A stretch of DNA of 64,000 nucleotides. It comes from Burkholderiales bacterium (GTDB lineage Bacteria > Pseudomonadota > Gammaproteobacteria > Burkholderiales > Burkholderiaceae_C). The stretch covers positions 1-64,000 of the forward strand of contig JAIOOS010000018.1 of the NCBI GenBank assembly GCA_021414305.1. Direction: 5' to 3'. Shown piece by piece: positions 9,609 to 19,407 of the stretch. A model generated the notes under the pieces. That model ran no database searches, was not told where the DNA came from, and was given only the letters and a program-made list of their open reading frames with translations. The translations under genes were made by a program, and so were the position numbers. Each line of letters begins with the position of its first letter. The stretch's first letter is position 1.

Positions 9609-11192
9609 ATGCATGCGCTGATCTCCGTTTCCGACAAGACCGGCGTCGTCGAGCTCGCGCGCGAGCTGGCGGGTCTCGGCATCGCGCTGCTCTCGACCGG
9701 CGGCACGGCGAAGCTGCTCGCCGGCGCCGGCCTGGCGGTGACCGAGGTCGCCGAGCACACGGGCTTTCCCGAGATGCTCGACGGCCGGGTGAAGACGCTC
9801 CATCCGGCGATCCACGGCGGCCTGCTGGCGCGGCGCGAACTGCCCGAGCACATGGCGGCGATCGAGAAGCACGGCATCGCCACGATCGACCTGCTGGTCG
9901 TCAACCTCTATCCGTTCGAGGCGACGGTCGCCAGGCCGGGATGCACCCTCGCCGAGGCGATCGAGAACATCGACATCGGCGGCCCGGCGATGGTCCGCTC
10001 GGCGGCCAAGAACTGGCGCGACGTCGCGGTGCTGACCGACGCCTCGCAGTACGCCGGCGTGCTCGCCGAGCTGAGGGCCTCGGGCAAGATCTCGACCGAA
10101 ACGAAGTTCGCCCTCTCGGTGGCGGCGTTCAACCGCATCGCCAACTACGACGCCGCGATCAGCGACTACCTGTCGTCGCTCGCCGGCCCGACGGAAGGCG
10201 TGCCCGAGCGCGCCGCCTTCCCGGCGCAGGCCAACGGCCGATTCGTCAAGCTGCAGGACCTGCGCTACGGCGAGAACCCGCACCAGAGCGCCGCCTTCTA
10301 CCGCGACCTCGAGCCCGCCGCCGGCTCGCTGGTCACGGCCAGGCAGCTGCAAGGCAAGGAGCTCTCGTACAACAACATCGCCGATGCCGACGCCGCCTGG
10401 GAATGCGTGAAGAGCTTCGGCCCGGCCGACGCGCCGGCCGCCTGCGTGATCGTCAAGCACGCCAATCCGTGCGGCGTGGCGATCGGCGCCTCGAGCGGCG
10501 AGGCCTATGCCAAGGCGCTGAAGACCGACCCGACCTCGGCCTTCGGCGGCATCATCGCCTTCAACACCGCGGTCGACAAAGCCTGCGCCGAGGCGGTGGC
10601 GAAGCAGTTCGTCGAGGTGCTGATGGCGCCGGCCTTCAGCGACGAAGCGCTCGCCGTGTTCGCGGTCAAGAAGAACGTGCGCGTGCTGCAAATCGACCTG
10701 CCGGCCAGCGCCGGCGCCGGCCGCAACAGCCACGACACCAAGCGCGTCGGCTCGGGCCTGCTGATCCAGACCGCCGACAACCACGAGCTCGACCCGGCCG
10801 CGATGAAGGTCGTCACGACCCGCAAGCCGACGCCGGCGCAGATGAGCGACCTGCTGTTCGCCTGGAAGGTCGCGAAGTACGTGAAGAGCAACGCGATCGT
10901 CTTCTGCGCCGACGGCATGACGCTCGGCGTCGGCGCCGGGCAGATGAGCCGGGTCGACTCGGCGCGCATCGCCAGGATCAAGGCCGAAGCGGCGGGCCTC
11001 ACGCTCGCCGGTTCCGCGGTGGCGAGCGATGCCTTCTTCCCGTTCCGCGACGGGCTCGACGTGGTGATCGACGTCGGCGCCACGAGCGTCATCCAGCCCG
11101 GCGGCTCGATGCGCGACGACGAGGTCATCGCCGCCGCCAACGAGCGCGACGTGGCGATGGTCTTCACCGGCGTGCGCCATTTCCGTCACTGA
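9609..11192 (+). CDS. purH: Bifunctional AICAR formyltransferase/IMP cyclohydrolase
   Basis: 527 residues; catalyses the last two steps of de novo IMP synthesis. The N-terminal cyclohydrolase shows [21 protein letters not shown] and NIDIGGPAM. The C-terminal transformylase shows [22 protein letters not shown] and a final [14 protein letters not shown]. It is 19 bp after fis and probably in the same operon. Confidence 0.97.
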   Translation: MHALISVSDKTGVVELARELAGLGIALLSTGGTAKLLAGAGLAVTEVAEHTGFPEMLDGRVKTLHPAIHGGLLARRELPEHMAAIEKHGIATIDLLVVNLYPFEATVARPGCTLAEAIENIDIGGPAMVRSAAKNWRDVAVLTDASQYAGVLAELRASGKISTETKFALSVAAFNRIANYDAAISDYLSSLAGPTEGVPERAAFPAQANGRFVKLQDLRYGENPHQSAAFYRDLEPAAGSLVTARQLQGKELSYNNIADADAAWECVKSFGPADAPAACVIVKHANPCGVAIGASSGEAYAKALKTDPTSAFGGIIAFNTAVDKACAEAVAKQFVEVLMAPAFSDEALAVFAVKKNVRVLQIDLPASAGAGRNSHDTKRVGSGLLIQTADNHELDPAAMKVVTTRKPTPAQMSDLLFAWKVAKYVKSNAIVFCADGMTLGVGAGQMSRVDSARIARIKAEAAGLTLAGSAVASDAFFPFRDGLDVVIDVGATSVIQPGGSMRDDEVIAAANERDVAMVFTGVRHFRH

Positions 11193-11198
11193 ATGACC

Positions 11199-11265
11199 GG
11201 GGCCCCCACGCTCCCTTCGGTCGCTGCCCCCCGAGGGGGCGCCGCCTCCCTGGGGGCGGCCCGGC
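11199..11265. repeat. GC-rich intergenic palindromic repeat
   Basis: A very GC-rich stretch between purH and the acyltransferase contains two hairpins: GCCCCC/GGGGGC around 11226-11240 and GCCGCC/GGCGGC at 11241-11260. From memory, elements with this CCCCCACGCTCC...GCCCCCCGAGGGGGCGC pattern are scattered between genes in Comamonadaceae-like genomes. Only one copy is in this window, so repetitiveness cannot be shown here. Confidence 0.55.
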
Positions 11266-11275
11266 GGGAGGCGGT

Positions 11276-11920
11276 GTGAAGCTGCCCGAAGTCGCGGGCC
11301 TCGCTCTTGCCTTCATCGCCCGGCTCATCACCGGCGCGCAGGGTCACTGGTACGGCTCGCCGCCCAAGGCCGAGCAGCGCATCTACTTCGCCAACCACCA
11401 GAGCCACTTCGACTGGGTGCTGATCTGGGCCGCCCTGCCGCGCGACCTGCGCGCGGTCACAAGGCCGATCGCGGCGCGCGACTACTGGACCGCGACGCCT
11501 CTCAAGCACTGGATCACGCGCGAGATCTTCAACGCCGTCTACGTGAGCCGCAACCGGCCGGAGGCCGGTTCGTCATCCGGCAAGGACGACTCGGAGGATC
11601 CGCTCGAGCCGCTGATGGAGGCGCTGCGCAACGGCGACTCCCTGGTGATCTTTCCCGAAGGCACGCGCGGCCATACCGGCGAGCCGGCGCCGTTCAAGTC
11701 GGGCCTCTACTCGCTCGCCCAGGCCTTTCCCGAGGTGCAGCTCATCCCCGCCTGGATCGACAACGTGCAGCGTGTCATGCCCAAGGGCGAGGTCGTGCCC
11801 GTGCCGATCCTGTGCACCGTGGTCTTCGGCGCGCCGGTCGCGTTGCAGCCGGGCGAGGAGCGGCGGGCGTTCCTCGACCGCGCCCGCCAGGCCGTGGTCG
11901 CGCTGCGCGAGGTCGCCTGA
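11276..11920 (+). CDS. PlsC-like lysophospholipid acyltransferase
   Basis: 214 residues. The acyltransferase signatures are present: NHQSHFDW (HxxxxD catalytic motif) and FPEGTRGH (substrate motif). The family transfers acyl chains to lysophosphatidate at the inner membrane. The GTG at 11276 follows GGGAGG; the frame stays open far upstream, but only as an overlap of purH. The stop overlaps the start of the CdsA-like gene (TGATG), so the two form a likely lipid-synthesis pair. Confidence 0.88.
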   Translation: MKLPEVAGLALAFIARLITGAQGHWYGSPPKAEQRIYFANHQSHFDWVLIWAALPRDLRAVTRPIAARDYWTATPLKHWITREIFNAVYVSRNRPEAGSSSGKDDSEDPLEPLMEALRNGDSLVIFPEGTRGHTGEPAPFKSGLYSLAQAFPEVQLIPAWIDNVQRVMPKGEVVPVPILCTVVFGAPVALQPGEERRAFLDRARQAVVALREVA

Positions 11921-12888
11921 TGACGAGCCTGCGGTCGCTCTCGACCAACCAGCAGGTCGGCCTGCTGTTCGTCACCCTTTTCGGCGTGCTTGCGCTCGCC
12001 ACCCTGGTCGCCTTCGCCCGCTCGTTCCGTGAGTCCAACGAGGCGCAGAGCGCGCTCCAGGAGCGGTTCGGGCGCGAGCTGAGTGTGGTCTGGGTCGGCG
12101 CCCTGCTGTTCTGGGTGGCGTGGGCGGCGGGGCCGTTCGTCTCGACCCTGCTGTTCGGCTTCGTCTCGTTCTTCGCCCTGCGCGAGTTCGTGACGCTCAC
12201 CCACACCCGGCGCGCCGACCACCGCGCGCTGCTGCTGGCGTTCTTCGTCGTCCTGCCGGCGCAGTACGTGCTCGTCGGCATGCGCCTGTTCAACGCCTTC
12301 ACGGTCTTCATTCCGGTCTACGTCTTCTTCGCCATTCCGGTGATCAGCGCGCTCGCCAACGACCCGCTGCACTTCCTCGAGCGCACCGCCAAGATCCAGT
12401 GGGGCATCGCCGTCTGCGTGTTCGGCATGAGCCATGCGCCCGCCCTGCTGCTGCTCGACCTGCCGCGCTGGCAGGAGCGCGGCGCCTTCCTCGTCTTCTA
12501 TCTGGTGGTCGTTGTCGCCACCGCGCAGGTGGTTCAGGAGCTGGCGAGCCGGAGGCTCCGCCGCCGCCCGGTGGCGCGCGCGATCAGCCGCTCGTTCTCG
12601 TGGCGCGCCTGGGGCGCGGGCGCCGGCGCGGCGGCGGCGGTCGGCACGCTGCTCTTCTGGACCACGCCGTTCAAGCCGCTCGAGGCGCTGGTCATGGGCG
12701 CGATCGCCGGCGCGACCGGCAGCCTCGGCGAATTCGTGATGAAGGCGCTGAAGCGCGACGCCGGCGTGCGCAACTGGCGCGGCACCGCCTCGGTGACCGG
12801 CGCGGTCGGCCTGCTCGACCGGGTGGCGCCGCTCTGCTTCGCGGCGCCGGTGTTCTTTCACTCGGTGCGCTGGTACTACGCGATCTAG
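11920..12888 (+). CDS. CdsA-like phosphatidate cytidylyltransferase
   Basis: 322 residues with about eight hydrophobic segments. The C-terminal part ([16 protein letters not shown]...GLLDRVAP) corresponds to the CDP-diglyceride synthetase signature, though it is degenerate: the usual KD and PGHGG stretch reads AGVRNW and TGAVG. It therefore resembles the YnbB branch more than canonical CdsA. Its start overlaps the acyltransferase stop. It could make CDP-diacylglycerol or a related activated lipid; activity is uncertain because of the altered motif. Confidence 0.8.
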   Translation: MTSLRSLSTNQQVGLLFVTLFGVLALATLVAFARSFRESNEAQSALQERFGRELSVVWVGALLFWVAWAAGPFVSTLLFGFVSFFALREFVTLTHTRRADHRALLLAFFVVLPAQYVLVGMRLFNAFTVFIPVYVFFAIPVISALANDPLHFLERTAKIQWGIAVCVFGMSHAPALLLLDLPRWQERGAFLVFYLVVVVATAQVVQELASRRLRRRPVARAISRSFSWRAWGAGAGAAAAVGTLLFWTTPFKPLEALVMGAIAGATGSLGEFVMKALKRDAGVRNWRGTASVTGAVGLLDRVAPLCFAAPVFFHSVRWYYAI

Positions 12889-12926
12889 GGCCGGGCTCGG
12901 GCTCCGGTTCGGTTCCAATCGCTTCC

Positions 12927-13475
12927 ATGCGCGTCCTCGGCATCGACCCCGGCCTTCGAACGACCGGCTTCGGCGTCGTCGAGTGCAGCGGCTCGAAGCT
13001 CGGCTACGTTGCCAGCGGCACGATCCGCACCGACGCGGCGGCGCTCGGCGACCTGCCGGGGCGCCTGAAGATCATCTTCGAGGGCGTGCGCGAGGTCGCC
13101 GAGCGCTACGCACCGACCTGTGCCTCGATCGAGATCGTGTTCGTCAACGTCAATCCGCAGTCGACGCTGCTGCTCGGCCAGGCGCGCGGCGCCGCCCTGA
13201 CGGCGCTGGTCTCGGGCGGCCTCACCGTCAACGAGTACACCGCCCTGCAGATGAAGAAGGCGATCGTCGGCCACGGCCAGGCGAAGAAGGAGCAGGTGCA
13301 GGCGATGGTGATGCGCCTGCTCGGCCTGCCCGGCCTGCCGGGCAAGGACGCCGCCGACGCGCTCGGCCTGGCGATCTGCCACGCCCATGCCGGCGCCTCG
13401 CTCGCCGCCCTGGCCGGCGCGACCACGCTCGAGCGCCGCACCCACGCCCACTACCGCAAAGGACGCATCTATTAG
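12927..13475 (+). CDS. ruvC: Holliday junction resolvase RuvC
   Basis: 182 residues; the endonuclease that cuts Holliday junctions. All four acidic catalytic residues are in place: D7 (GIDPG), E69 (SIEIVF), and D141 and D144 ([10 protein letters not shown]). The start is ATG at 12927. The usual partners ruvA and ruvB do not follow; an RNB-domain ribonuclease does. Confidence 0.95.
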   Translation: MRVLGIDPGLRTTGFGVVECSGSKLGYVASGTIRTDAAALGDLPGRLKIIFEGVREVAERYAPTCASIEIVFVNVNPQSTLLLGQARGAALTALVSGGLTVNEYTALQMKKAIVGHGQAKKEQVQAMVMRLLGLPGLPGKDAADALGLAICHAHAGASLAALAGATTLERRTHAHYRKGRIY

Positions 13476-13548
13476 GCGAGCGCCGCGGCGGCGGCCGTGA
13501 CGGCCCGCACAGCGGAGGGACAAGCGCCTCGGCGACAATCGGCGCCCC

Positions 13549-15609
13549 ATGTATGCCCTCTACGAAGACGCCGGAAAGTTCCACGCCGGCCGAGTGATGA
13601 GCGAGACCGACAGCTCACTGCAGATCGAGCTCGGCTCGGGCAAGCGCGCCAAGGTCAAGGCGGCGAACGTGCTGCTGCGCTTCGCCAGCCCCGAGCCCGA
13701 GGCGCTGATCGCCTCGGCCACGGCGATCGCCGCCGACATCGACCTCGACCTCGCCTGGGAGTTCGCGCCCGAGGGCGACTTCGCCTTCGCCCAGCTCGCG
13801 AAGGATTATTTCGGCGAATCGACCGGCACCGCCCAGCAGGCCGCGGCCCTGTTCGGCCTGTTCGGCGCGCCGCACTACTTTCGCCGCCTCGGCAAGGGCA
13901 ACTTCAAGAAGGCGCCGGAAGAGACGGTCAAGGCGGCCCTCCTCGGCATCGAGCGGAAGAAGCAGATCGCGGCGCAGGTCGACGCCTGGGCGAGCGAGCT
14001 CGCAGCGGGCACCTGTCCGGCGCCGGTGCGCGAGCAGCTCTACCGCATCTTGTTCAAGCCCGACAAGAACGCGCCCGAATACAAGGCGGTGGTCGACGCC
14101 GCCCGGCGCACCGGCCGGCCGCCGCTCGAATTGCTGAAGGCCGCGGGCGCGATCGACTCGCCCTACGAGTTCCACTGGCGCCGCTTCCTGTTCGAGAATT
14201 TCCCGCGCGGCACCGGCTTCGCGCCGGTGGAGCTGCCCACGGTCAAGGAGGAGCTGCCGCTGGCCACTGCGCAGGCGTTCTCGATCGACGACTCGGCCAC
14301 CACCGAGATCGACGATGCCCTTTCGGTGCAGGGTCTCGGCAGCGGCCGGATCACGCTCGGCATCCACATCGCCGCGCCGGCGCTGGCGATCGCGCCGCAG
14401 TCGGGCGTCGACCGGATCGCCCGCGACCGGCTCTCCACCGTCTACATCCCGGGGCACAAGCTGACCATGCTGCCCGACGCGGTGGTCGACGCCTTCACCC
14501 TCGAGGAGGGCCGCGAGTCGCCGGTGGTTTCGCTCTACGTGACGATCGACGAGGCGACTCTCGCGACGCTCGCCAGCGAGACGAAGATCGAGCGCGTCCT
14601 GATCGCCGCCAACCTGCGTCACGACAAGCTGGACAGCGAGATCAACGAGGCGACGCTCGCCGCCGGCCTGCCGGCGAGCGTGCCCTTCGCCCCCGAGCTG
14701 ACCTTCCTGCACGGCCTGGCCAGGCATCTCAAGGCCGGGCGCGAAGTGGTGCGCGGCAAGCCCGAGAACTTCAACCGGCCCGACTACGCGTTTCGCGTCG
14801 CCACCACCGACGGCGCCGCGATCGTCGGCGACGAGCGGGTCGAGATCGTGCCGCGCCAGCGCGGCTCGCCGCTCGACCTGATCGTCGCCGAGTCGATGAT
14901 CCTCGCGAACAGCACCTGGGGCGGCTTCATCGCCGCCTGCGGCGTGCCCGCGATCTACCGCAGCCAGGCGAGCCTGGCGCCGGGCGTCAAGGTGCGGATG
15001 GGGCTGCGTCCCGGGCCGCACGCCGGCATGGGCGTCGCCCAGTACGCGTGGGCGACCTCGCCGCTGCGCCGCTACGTCGACCTGGTCAACCAGTGGCAGC
15101 TGATCGCCTGCGCCCGCCACGGCAAGACCGCGGCGCTGGCCGCGCCGTTCCGCGCCAACGACGTCAACCTGCACGCGATCGTTTCCGACTTCGACTCTGC
15201 CTACGCCGAGTACAACGGCTTCCAGGGCGCGATCGAGCGCTACTGGGCCCTGCGCTCGCTGCTCCAGGACGACGTCGGCGAGCTCGATGCGGCGACGATG
15301 AAGGACGGCCTCGTGCGGGCCGAGACCTTGCCGCTGGTGTTTCGCGCCGCCGGCGCCGAACCGCTGCCGCGCGGCGCGCGGGTGCGGGTTCGCCTGGGCG
15401 CCGCCGACCTGCTCACGCTCGACCTGAACGCGAGCGTGATCGCCCGCCTCGACACCGCGACGACTGGTGCATCCGGCGACGTTGCGGCTGCGGCTGCGGC
15501 CGCGGCTGAGGACGACGAGCCCGCCGCCGGGCCGCTCACGATCGCGGTCGACGTCGCCGACAGCGAGGGTCCGGCCTCGCCGCCAGTGGCCGAGTCGGCG
15601 GCGGCCTGA
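13549..15609 (+). CDS. RNB-domain (RNase II family) exoribonuclease
   Basis: 686 residues. The central RNB domain starts near residue 235 with SIDDSATTEIDDALSV, which carries the metal-binding aspartates, and ends with TSPLRRYVDLVNQWQL. The N-terminal 200 residues hold an RNA-binding-like region. The C-terminal tail (about 640-686) is Ala/Asp/Glu-rich and probably disordered. The family degrades RNA 3' to 5'. This RNB-TonB-aroE-mtgA order is a familiar Burkholderiales arrangement. Confidence 0.9.
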   Translation: MYALYEDAGKFHAGRVMSETDSSLQIELGSGKRAKVKAANVLLRFASPEPEALIASATAIAADIDLDLAWEFAPEGDFAFAQLAKDYFGESTGTAQQAAALFGLFGAPHYFRRLGKGNFKKAPEETVKAALLGIERKKQIAAQVDAWASELAAGTCPAPVREQLYRILFKPDKNAPEYKAVVDAARRTGRPPLELLKAAGAIDSPYEFHWRRFLFENFPRGTGFAPVELPTVKEELPLATAQAFSIDDSATTEIDDALSVQGLGSGRITLGIHIAAPALAIAPQSGVDRIARDRLSTVYIPGHKLTMLPDAVVDAFTLEEGRESPVVSLYVTIDEATLATLASETKIERVLIAANLRHDKLDSEINEATLAAGLPASVPFAPELTFLHGLARHLKAGREVVRGKPENFNRPDYAFRVATTDGAAIVGDERVEIVPRQRGSPLDLIVAESMILANSTWGGFIAACGVPAIYRSQASLAPGVKVRMGLRPGPHAGMGVAQYAWATSPLRRYVDLVNQWQLIACARHGKTAALAAPFRANDVNLHAIVSDFDSAYAEYNGFQGAIERYWALRSLLQDDVGELDAATMKDGLVRAETLPLVFRAAGAEPLPRGARVRVRLGAADLLTLDLNASVIARLDTATTGASGDVAAAAAAAAEDDEPAAGPLTIAVDVADSEGPASPPVAESAAA

Positions 15610-15616
15610 TCCGGCG

Positions 15617-16468
15617 ATGGCGGTGCGCGTCTCGACGCTGCAGGTCGCGCTGGCCGTCTCGATCGGCGTCCACGGCGTCCTGCTGCTGGTGCGCTTCGTC
15701 GATCCGGAGGGCTTCAACCGCGTCTTCCAGGACACGCCGCTCGAGGTGATCCTGGTCAACTCGCGCTCGGGCGAAGCGCCCGAGCGCGCCCAGGCGATCG
15801 CCCAGGCCAGCCTGGCCGGCGGCGGCGAGGCCCAGACCGGGCGCGCCACCTCGCCTTTGCCGCCTTCGGCGTTGACCGAGCTCGGCGACGCCACCGAGGA
15901 GACGAAGAAGCAGATCGAGCAGCTCCAGGAAACGCAGCAGCAGATGCTGACCCAGGTGCGGCGCGAGCTCGCGCTCCTGCCGCCGACCGATCCGCTGCGC
16001 GACCAGGGCACGCCCGACGAACGCGAGCAGGAAGAGCGGCGGCGCCAGCTGATCGAGGTGCTGGCCGAGATCGAGAAGCGCATCAACGAGGAGAACGCGC
16101 GGCCGAAGAAGCGCTACATCAGCCCGGCGACGCGCGAAGAGGTGTACGCGCTCTACTACGACCAGCTGCGGCGCAAGATCGAGGACCGCGGAACGCGCAA
16201 CTTCCCTGAGAACCAGGGCAGGAAGCTGTACGGCGAGCTGACCATGAACGTCACCGTCGACGCCGAGGGCCGCGTGGTCGAGACCGAGGTCGTGCGCGGC
16301 TCGGGCTCGAAGGTCCTCGACCGCCGCGCGGTCGCCATCGTCACCGCCGCCGCGCCCTACGGCCGGTTCAACGCGGCGATGCGCAAGAACGCCGACCAGC
16401 TCGTCATCACCTCGCGTTTCCGCTTCACGCGCGACGAGAACCTCGAAACCACGCTGAGCACGCAGTGA
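15617..16468 (+). CDS. TonB-like energy transducer, C-terminal domain protein
   Basis: 283 residues. One N-terminal membrane segment ([16 protein letters not shown]) is followed by a Gln/Glu-rich coiled coil (about 95-160) and a C-terminal TonB domain ([26 protein letters not shown]). Unlike classical TonB, the periplasmic part is not Pro-rich. It starts 7 bp after the ribonuclease gene and its stop overlaps the aroE start. No ExbB/ExbD genes are near. Partner receptor unknown. Confidence 0.85.
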   Translation: MAVRVSTLQVALAVSIGVHGVLLLVRFVDPEGFNRVFQDTPLEVILVNSRSGEAPERAQAIAQASLAGGGEAQTGRATSPLPPSALTELGDATEETKKQIEQLQETQQQMLTQVRRELALLPPTDPLRDQGTPDEREQEERRRQLIEVLAEIEKRINEENARPKKRYISPATREEVYALYYDQLRRKIEDRGTRNFPENQGRKLYGELTMNVTVDAEGRVVETEVVRGSGSKVLDRRAVAIVTAAAPYGRFNAAMRKNADQLVITSRFRFTRDENLETTLSTQ

Positions 16469-17310
16469 TGGGCGCGACCAGCCGTTATGCGGTCGTCGGC
16501 CATCCGGTGGCGCACAGCCTGTCGCCCTTCATTCACGACGAGTTCGCGCGGCAGACGGGCGAGGCCGTGGCCTACGAGCGGCTGCTCTGCCCGCTCGACG
16601 CGTTTGCCGACTCGGTGCGGTCGTTCGCCGCCGGCGGCGCGAGCGGCTGCAATGTGACCATGCCCTTCAAGTTCGAGGCGTTCACGCTGGCCGCGCGGCA
16701 CACGCCGCGTGCCGAGCTTGCCGGGGCGTGCAACACCCTGCGCTTCGACGCCGGCGGCTGGACCGGCGACAACGCCGACGGCGCCGGGCTCGTCGCCGAC
16801 ATCGTGAGCAACGCCGGCGTCAGCCTGCGCGGCGCCCGGCTGCTGCTGGTCGGCGCCGGCGGCGGCGCCGCTGGAGCGCTCGGGCCCCTGCTCGCGGCCG
16901 GGCCGGCCGAGGTGGTGGTCGCCAATCGCACTGCGTCGCGCGCGGCCGAGCTCGTCGCGCGCCATGCGCTCGCCGCGGCAGCGGCCGGCGCGGTCCTGCG
17001 CGCATCGGCCCTGGAGGACTGCGGCCACGCCTTCGACGTCGTCGTCAATGCGAGCGCGAGCAGCGTCACCAGTGCCGCGCTGCCGGTCGACGCCGCCGTC
17101 CTTCGCCCCGGCACGCTGGCGCTCGACATGATGTACGGCCCGCCGGCCGAAGGCTTTGTGGCCTGGGCCCGCGCGCACGGCGCGACCGGTCGAGACGGCC
17201 TCGGCATGCTGGTCGAGCAGGCCGCGGAGGCCTTCTTCTTCTGGCGCGGCGTGCGGCCGCGCACCGATGTCGTCCTGGCTATGCTGCGAGAGCAGGTCGA
17301 CAAGCGGTGA
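16468..17310 (+). CDS. aroE: Shikimate dehydrogenase
   Basis: 280 residues; reduces 3-dehydroshikimate to shikimate with NADPH. The substrate loop HSLSP, catalytic K68 (NVTMPFK), N89 (CNT), D104 and the Gln of VEQAAEAF are present, with nucleotide motif [10 protein letters not shown] and NRTASRA. The usual NTDG reads NADG here, so the Thr that contacts shikimate in E. coli AroE is Ala103. The ATG at 16468 overlaps the tonB-like stop; a GTG lies 3 bases earlier. Confidence 0.93.
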   Translation: MGATSRYAVVGHPVAHSLSPFIHDEFARQTGEAVAYERLLCPLDAFADSVRSFAAGGASGCNVTMPFKFEAFTLAARHTPRAELAGACNTLRFDAGGWTGDNADGAGLVADIVSNAGVSLRGARLLLVGAGGGAAGALGPLLAAGPAEVVVANRTASRAAELVARHALAAAAAGAVLRASALEDCGHAFDVVVNASASSVTSAALPVDAAVLRPGTLALDMMYGPPAEGFVAWARAHGATGRDGLGMLVEQAAEAFFFWRGVRPRTDVVLAMLREQVDKR

Positions 17311-18101
17311 GCGCGTCTTCGATCGGCCGCCGGATCGGCCGCTTCCTGGCCCTGCTGCTGCTCGCCTTCCTCGCCCTGCAGCTCTGGTTCCTGCTGCGGA
17401 TCGCCGCGATGGCGGTCGTCGATCCGCAATCGACCACGTTCCAGCGCTCGGAAGCCTGGCGGCTGCTGCTCGCCGACCGGCCGATGGCCTGGCAGCAGCA
17501 CTGGGTGCCGAAAGAGGCGATCGCCACGAACCTCAAGCGCGCAGTGATCGCTGCCGAGGACGCGGGCTTCACCGAGCACAGCGGCGTGGAGTGGGACGCG
17601 CTCGAGAAGGCGTGGGAGAAGAACGCCCGCGCCGAAGCCCTCACCGACAAGGCCAACGAGCGCGCCGCGCGTCAGGAGGCGGTGCGCAAGACCCCGTCTC
17701 CGCCGGCGGCCGCGCCAGCGCGCGCGCCCAAGGTCGTCGGCGGCTCGACGATCACGCAGCAGCTCGCCAAGAACCTGTTCCTCGGCGGCGAGCGCAGCCT
17801 CCTGCGAAAGGCCCAGGAGCTGGTCATCGCCTGGGAGCTGGAGGTGCTGCTCGGCAAGCAGCGCATCCTCGAGCTCTATCTCAACAGCGTCGAATGGGGC
17901 GAGGGCGTGTTCGGCGCCGAGGCGGCGTCGCGCCGTTACTACCGCGTCGGCGCCTCGGCCCTCTCGGCCGGTCAGGCCGCGCAGCTTGCCGTGCTGCTGC
18001 CGGCGCCGAAGCGCTTCGAGAAGCGGATCGGCTCCCCCTACGTGAGCGGCCGTGCGGCGACGATCGCGGCGCGGATGGGCGGCGTCGATCTGCCACGCTG
18101 A
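17307..18101 (+). CDS. mtgA: Monofunctional biosynthetic peptidoglycan transglycosylase
   Basis: 264 residues; polymerises lipid II in the periplasm. One N-terminal membrane segment (residues 12-34), then catalytic E83 in [12 protein letters not shown] and the second motif [13 protein letters not shown]. Between them, residues about 107-140 form an Ala/Pro/charged insertion that short-form MtgA proteins lack. GTG start at 17307 overlaps the aroE stop (GTGA), so translation is probably coupled. Confidence 0.93.
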   Translation: MSASSIGRRIGRFLALLLLAFLALQLWFLLRIAAMAVVDPQSTTFQRSEAWRLLLADRPMAWQQHWVPKEAIATNLKRAVIAAEDAGFTEHSGVEWDALEKAWEKNARAEALTDKANERAARQEAVRKTPSPPAAAPARAPKVVGGSTITQQLAKNLFLGGERSLLRKAQELVIAWELEVLLGKQRILELYLNSVEWGEGVFGAEAASRRYYRVGASALSAGQAAQLAVLLPAPKRFEKRIGSPYVSGRAATIAARMGGVDLPR

Positions 18102-18122
18102 CTTGCTCCCTAGAATCGACCG

Positions 18123-18716
18123 ATGAACGGCAACCTGAGCGAGGAGATCGCCGCCACCGCGGCTCGACTCATCGTCGAGGAAGGGCTGGAATACGGCGCC
18201 GCCAAGCGCCGCGCAGCGCGCGACCTCGGCGCGAGCGGCCGCTCGACGACCTTGCCAGGCAACGACGCAATCGAGGACGAAGTCCGCGCTTACATCAGCC
18301 TGTTCCACGCCGACTCCCAACCGGCTGAGCTGGCGACCCTGCGCGCCATCGCCGCCACCTGGATGGAGCGTCTGGCCGCCTTTCGTCCCTACCTGACCGG
18401 GGCGGTCTGGCGCGGCACCGCCACGCGGCTGAGCGACATCCACATCGAGCTCTATTGCGACGACTCCAAGGCGGCCGAGCTGGCGCTGATCGACCAGCGG
18501 GTCGACTACGAGGTCTCGCGCGGCCAGAGCGGGCGCGGCCGCGAGGTCGATGTCCTCAACCTGTTCGTTCCCGGACCCGACCGGGCCTCGCGGGTGCGAA
18601 TCGCCCTCACGGTGCTCGACTACGACGACCTGCGCGGCGCCCTGCGCGGCGACTCGCGCGGCCAGGCGCCGCGCGGCGATCTCGCCGCGCTGCAGCGGCT
18701 CGGGGCGGAGCCATGA
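18123..18716 (+). CDS. Conserved protein of unknown function, possible nucleotidyltransferase-like fold
   Basis: 197 residues, soluble, with no signal peptide. Not recognised as a named family. The stretch WRGTATRLSDIHIELYCDD (about 98-116) resembles the G-x-SDIDL core of polymerase-beta-type nucleotidyltransferases, but the second acidic position is changed (SDIHIEL), so activity is doubtful. Its stop overlaps the start of the TlpA-like gene (ATGA), which implies coupled expression. Confidence 0.7.
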   Translation: MNGNLSEEIAATAARLIVEEGLEYGAAKRRAARDLGASGRSTTLPGNDAIEDEVRAYISLFHADSQPAELATLRAIAATWMERLAAFRPYLTGAVWRGTATRLSDIHIELYCDDSKAAELALIDQRVDYEVSRGQSGRGREVDVLNLFVPGPDRASRVRIALTVLDYDDLRGALRGDSRGQAPRGDLAALQRLGAEP

Positions 18717-19231
18717 AGCGGCGCGCTCTCGCCATCGCCGCCGTGTCGGTCGCCGCGGCGGCTACCGGCGCCGGCTTCGCGCTCTGGCGTTCGCGCCGCA
18801 GCGAGGCGGGCGAAAGCCTGGATCTGTGGAGCGCGAGCTTCGCGACGCCCGAGGGGCCTCCGCTGGCGATGAGCAGCCTGCGCGGCAAGCCGCTGCTGCT
18901 CAATTTCTGGGCGACCTGGTGCCCGCCCTGCGTGACCGAGATGCCGATGCTCGACGCCTTCGCCCGAAGCCGTACGGCCGACTGGAACGTGCTGGCGCTG
19001 GCGATCGATGCTCCCGAGCCGGTGCGCAAGTTCCTGCGCGAGCGAGGGCTGCAGCAGTTGCGCGTCGCCCTGGCCAAGGACAACGGACCTGAGCTCGCAC
19101 GCCAACTCGGCAATGGCGCCGGCGGCCTGCCGTTCTCGATCGCGTTCGATGGCCGCGGCGCCCCGGCGCAGCGAAAGCTCGGCGCGCTCGACGACAAGCT
19201 GCTGCAATCCTGGGCGACGACGGTCCGGTAG
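18713..19231 (+). CDS. TlpA-like periplasmic thiol-disulfide oxidoreductase
   Basis: 172 residues. An N-terminal signal or anchor segment (residues 5-25) is followed by a thioredoxin fold with the active site WCPPC (C70, C73). The family reduces disulfides outside the cytoplasm. In many Burkholderiales this gene is followed by aroQ and then accB; here accB follows directly after 176 bp. Confidence 0.9.
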   Translation: MKRRALAIAAVSVAAAATGAGFALWRSRRSEAGESLDLWSASFATPEGPPLAMSSLRGKPLLLNFWATWCPPCVTEMPMLDAFARSRTADWNVLALAIDAPEPVRKFLRERGLQQLRVALAKDNGPELARQLGNGAGGLPFSIAFDGRGAPAQRKLGALDDKLLQSWATTVR

Positions 19232-19407
19232 AAACGCATCGGCCGGCAAAATGTCGGTAACCCCTTATAAATAGCGTAAAGTCTCGGCCCGCGCTCCCGC
19301 TTTCCCTTCACCGCAGCCACTGCGTCGTTTTCAAGGCACCCCGGCACGCTGGACACAATCCAGCAGCGTCGGCAGAGCAAGACCCACGCGATTCGAGGCC
19401 ATCGAAA

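Noticed and set aside
13615..16086. A minus-strand open frame of 823 codons opposite the RNB ribonuclease gene
   Set aside because: Antisense shadow with no recognisable domain.
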